The translations under genes were made by a program, and so were the position numbers. A model generated the notes under the pieces. It did not search any database, had not been told where the DNA came from, and was given only the letters and a program-made list of their open reading frames with translations. DNA of 17,089 nucleotides. It comes from Clostridiales bacterium (GTDB taxonomy: Bacteria; Bacillota; Clostridia; Lachnospirales; Lachnospiraceae). Below, in pieces: positions 16,146 to 17,089 of this stretch. The first letter of the stretch is position 1. The number at the start of each line of letters is the position of its first letter. The DNA is taken from assembly GCA_015655565.1 (NCBI GenBank), contig JAATEU010000403.1, positions 1-17,089 of the forward strand. The letters run 5' to 3'.

Positions 16146-17089
16146 ATGAACACCATAAAGGGAGCACCTATTTCACCTGGAATAGCAATTGGTAAAGTGT
16201 TTTTAAAAAAGTCAGCTTCTAAGGAAATATCCCTTTTAAAGGATAAAGACAAAGAGGAGGAAAAGAGAAGGTTCCAGAATGCTAGGGCCCTGGCAGTAAA
16301 ACAAGTGGAAGAAATTTATCATGAAATGCTTCGTTCAAAGGGTGAACAGGAAGCTTCCATATTCTTAGCCCATATAGAAATGCTAAATGATCCGGAATTT
16401 ATTAACGGTGTAGAGAACGTCCTTGATGAGCTGGGATGCAACGCGGAATGGGCGGTTAAAACAGTAAGGGACAATTTTGTGGAAGTTTTTGAAAGTATGG
16501 ATGATGAATACATGCAGGAAAGGGCAATGGACATCAAAGATATCAGCGGGAGGGTAATTCGGATACTTCAAGGCAATGAAGGTGATGATTCCCTTAAATT
16601 AACGGAGCCTGCCATAATTATATCCCATGATCTTGCACCTTCCGATACGGCAGGGATGAAACCGGATCTTGTTTTAGGCATCATTAATGAAACCGGAGGG
16701 GCAACCTCACATGCTGCGATTATAGCAAGAATGCTGGGCATACCCTTTGTGGTATATCCGCAGATTACTTCCCTTGTTAAAAACGGACATATGCTGGCTT
16801 TTGATGGTGAAAAAGGTTCTATTGAACTGGAAGTCGGTGAAGAGGTACTTAAGGATTACAGTAGGAAACAGGAAGCTTTTACCAAAATGAAGCTTCAACT
16901 GGAAAAATTAAAAGGAACAAAATCCATTACAACAGATGGTTATGAAGTTCTTTTAGCGGGAAATATAGGTGCACCGGAAGATGCAGAAAAAGTTGTACAG
17001 CAGGATGGGCACAGCATTGGACTTGTCAGGACAGAATTTTTATATATGAACAGGAACGATTCCCCCAATGAAGAGGCGCAGTCTGCCGC
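16146..17089 (+). CDS. ptsI: PTS Enzyme I (phosphoenolpyruvate-protein phosphotransferase), partial
   Basis: The frame is open from ATG 16146 to the window end, giving 314 residues of a protein usually about 570 long. Enzyme I autophosphorylates from phosphoenolpyruvate and phosphorylates HPr. The N-terminal phosphohistidine domain starts with KGAPISPGIAIGKV. The HPr-binding helical subdomain spans roughly residues 35-145. The active histidine is His189 in GGATSHAAIIARMLGIP, the same number as in E. coli Enzyme I. The PEP-binding barrel begins near residue 255 and shows GLVRTEFLYMNR, the conserved arginine segment, just before the cut. GGAGG directly after the HPr stop is the ribosome binding site, so HPr and Enzyme I are cotranscribed. 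No defect is seen in the visible part. Confidence 0.93.
   Translation, partial: MNTIKGAPISPGIAIGKVFLKKSASKEISLLKDKDKEEEKRRFQNARALAVKQVEEIYHEMLRSKGEQEASIFLAHIEMLNDPEFINGVENVLDELGCNAEWAVKTVRDNFVEVFESMDDEYMQERAMDIKDISGRVIRILQGNEGDDSLKLTEPAIIISHDLAPSDTAGMKPDLVLGIINETGGATSHAAIIARMLGIPFVVYPQITSLVKNGHMLAFDGEKGSIELEVGEEVLKDYSRKQEAFTKMKLQLEKLKGTKSITTDGYEVLLAGNIGAPEDAEKVVQQDGHSIGLVRTEFLYMNRNDSPNEEAQSA

Overview
The window looks like chromosome of an AT-rich, low-GC Gram-positive anaerobe of the Clostridia, most likely Lachnospiraceae-like. This is inferred from a CwlD-type spore-cortex amidase, the remains of a PdaA-type deacetylase, Shine-Dalgarno-rich starts, PRD-type PTS regulators and gut-Clostridia-style mobile element debris. 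No 16S or other species-level marker is present.

Region 1 (1-2872) is ordinary chromosome: a cwlD-like amidase, a decayed pdaA-like remnant, a Gfo/Idh/MocA oxidoreductase with its own promoter and a hairpin terminator, and a YoaK/DUF1275 membrane protein.

Region 2 (about 2880-7520) is a scarred integrative element. On the minus strand it keeps the C-terminus of a large serine recombinase (2988-3347) and the C-terminal part of a relaxase (about 6145-6395). Between them sits an intact, visibly more GC-rich BlaI/BlaR1-like pair behind a promoter with two overlapping perfect dyads. To the right are a 5'-truncated and frameshifted mobile-element gene, an AT-rich GNAT acetyltransferase with its own promoter, and a dense cluster of inverted repeats (oriT-like hairpins plus a perfect 15-bp terminator stem).

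Region 3 (about 7640-17089) is a sugar phosphotransferase island. A promoter with a perfect upstream dyad leads into IIB, IIC, IIA and a family 1 6-phospho-glycosidase. IIC, IIA and the hydrolase overlap. An eroded EamA transporter tail follows, then two different PRD-domain transcriptional activators. After a strong terminator, a separate promoter drives HPr and Enzyme I, the latter cut by the window end. The locus therefore holds the whole phosphorelay (EI, HPr, IIA, IIB, IIC), an intracellular hydrolase for the imported phospho-sugar, and two regulators whose PRD, EIIB-like and EIIA-like domains could read the relay.

The most unusual observation is in the hydrolase: the acid/base glutamate of the GH1 T(F/L)NE motif is a glutamine (Gln192), while the nucleophile Glu378 and the phosphate-binding region look intact. 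In GH1 this exchange is known from plant myrosinases, which act on thioglucosides, so the island may import and cleave an unusual glycoside.
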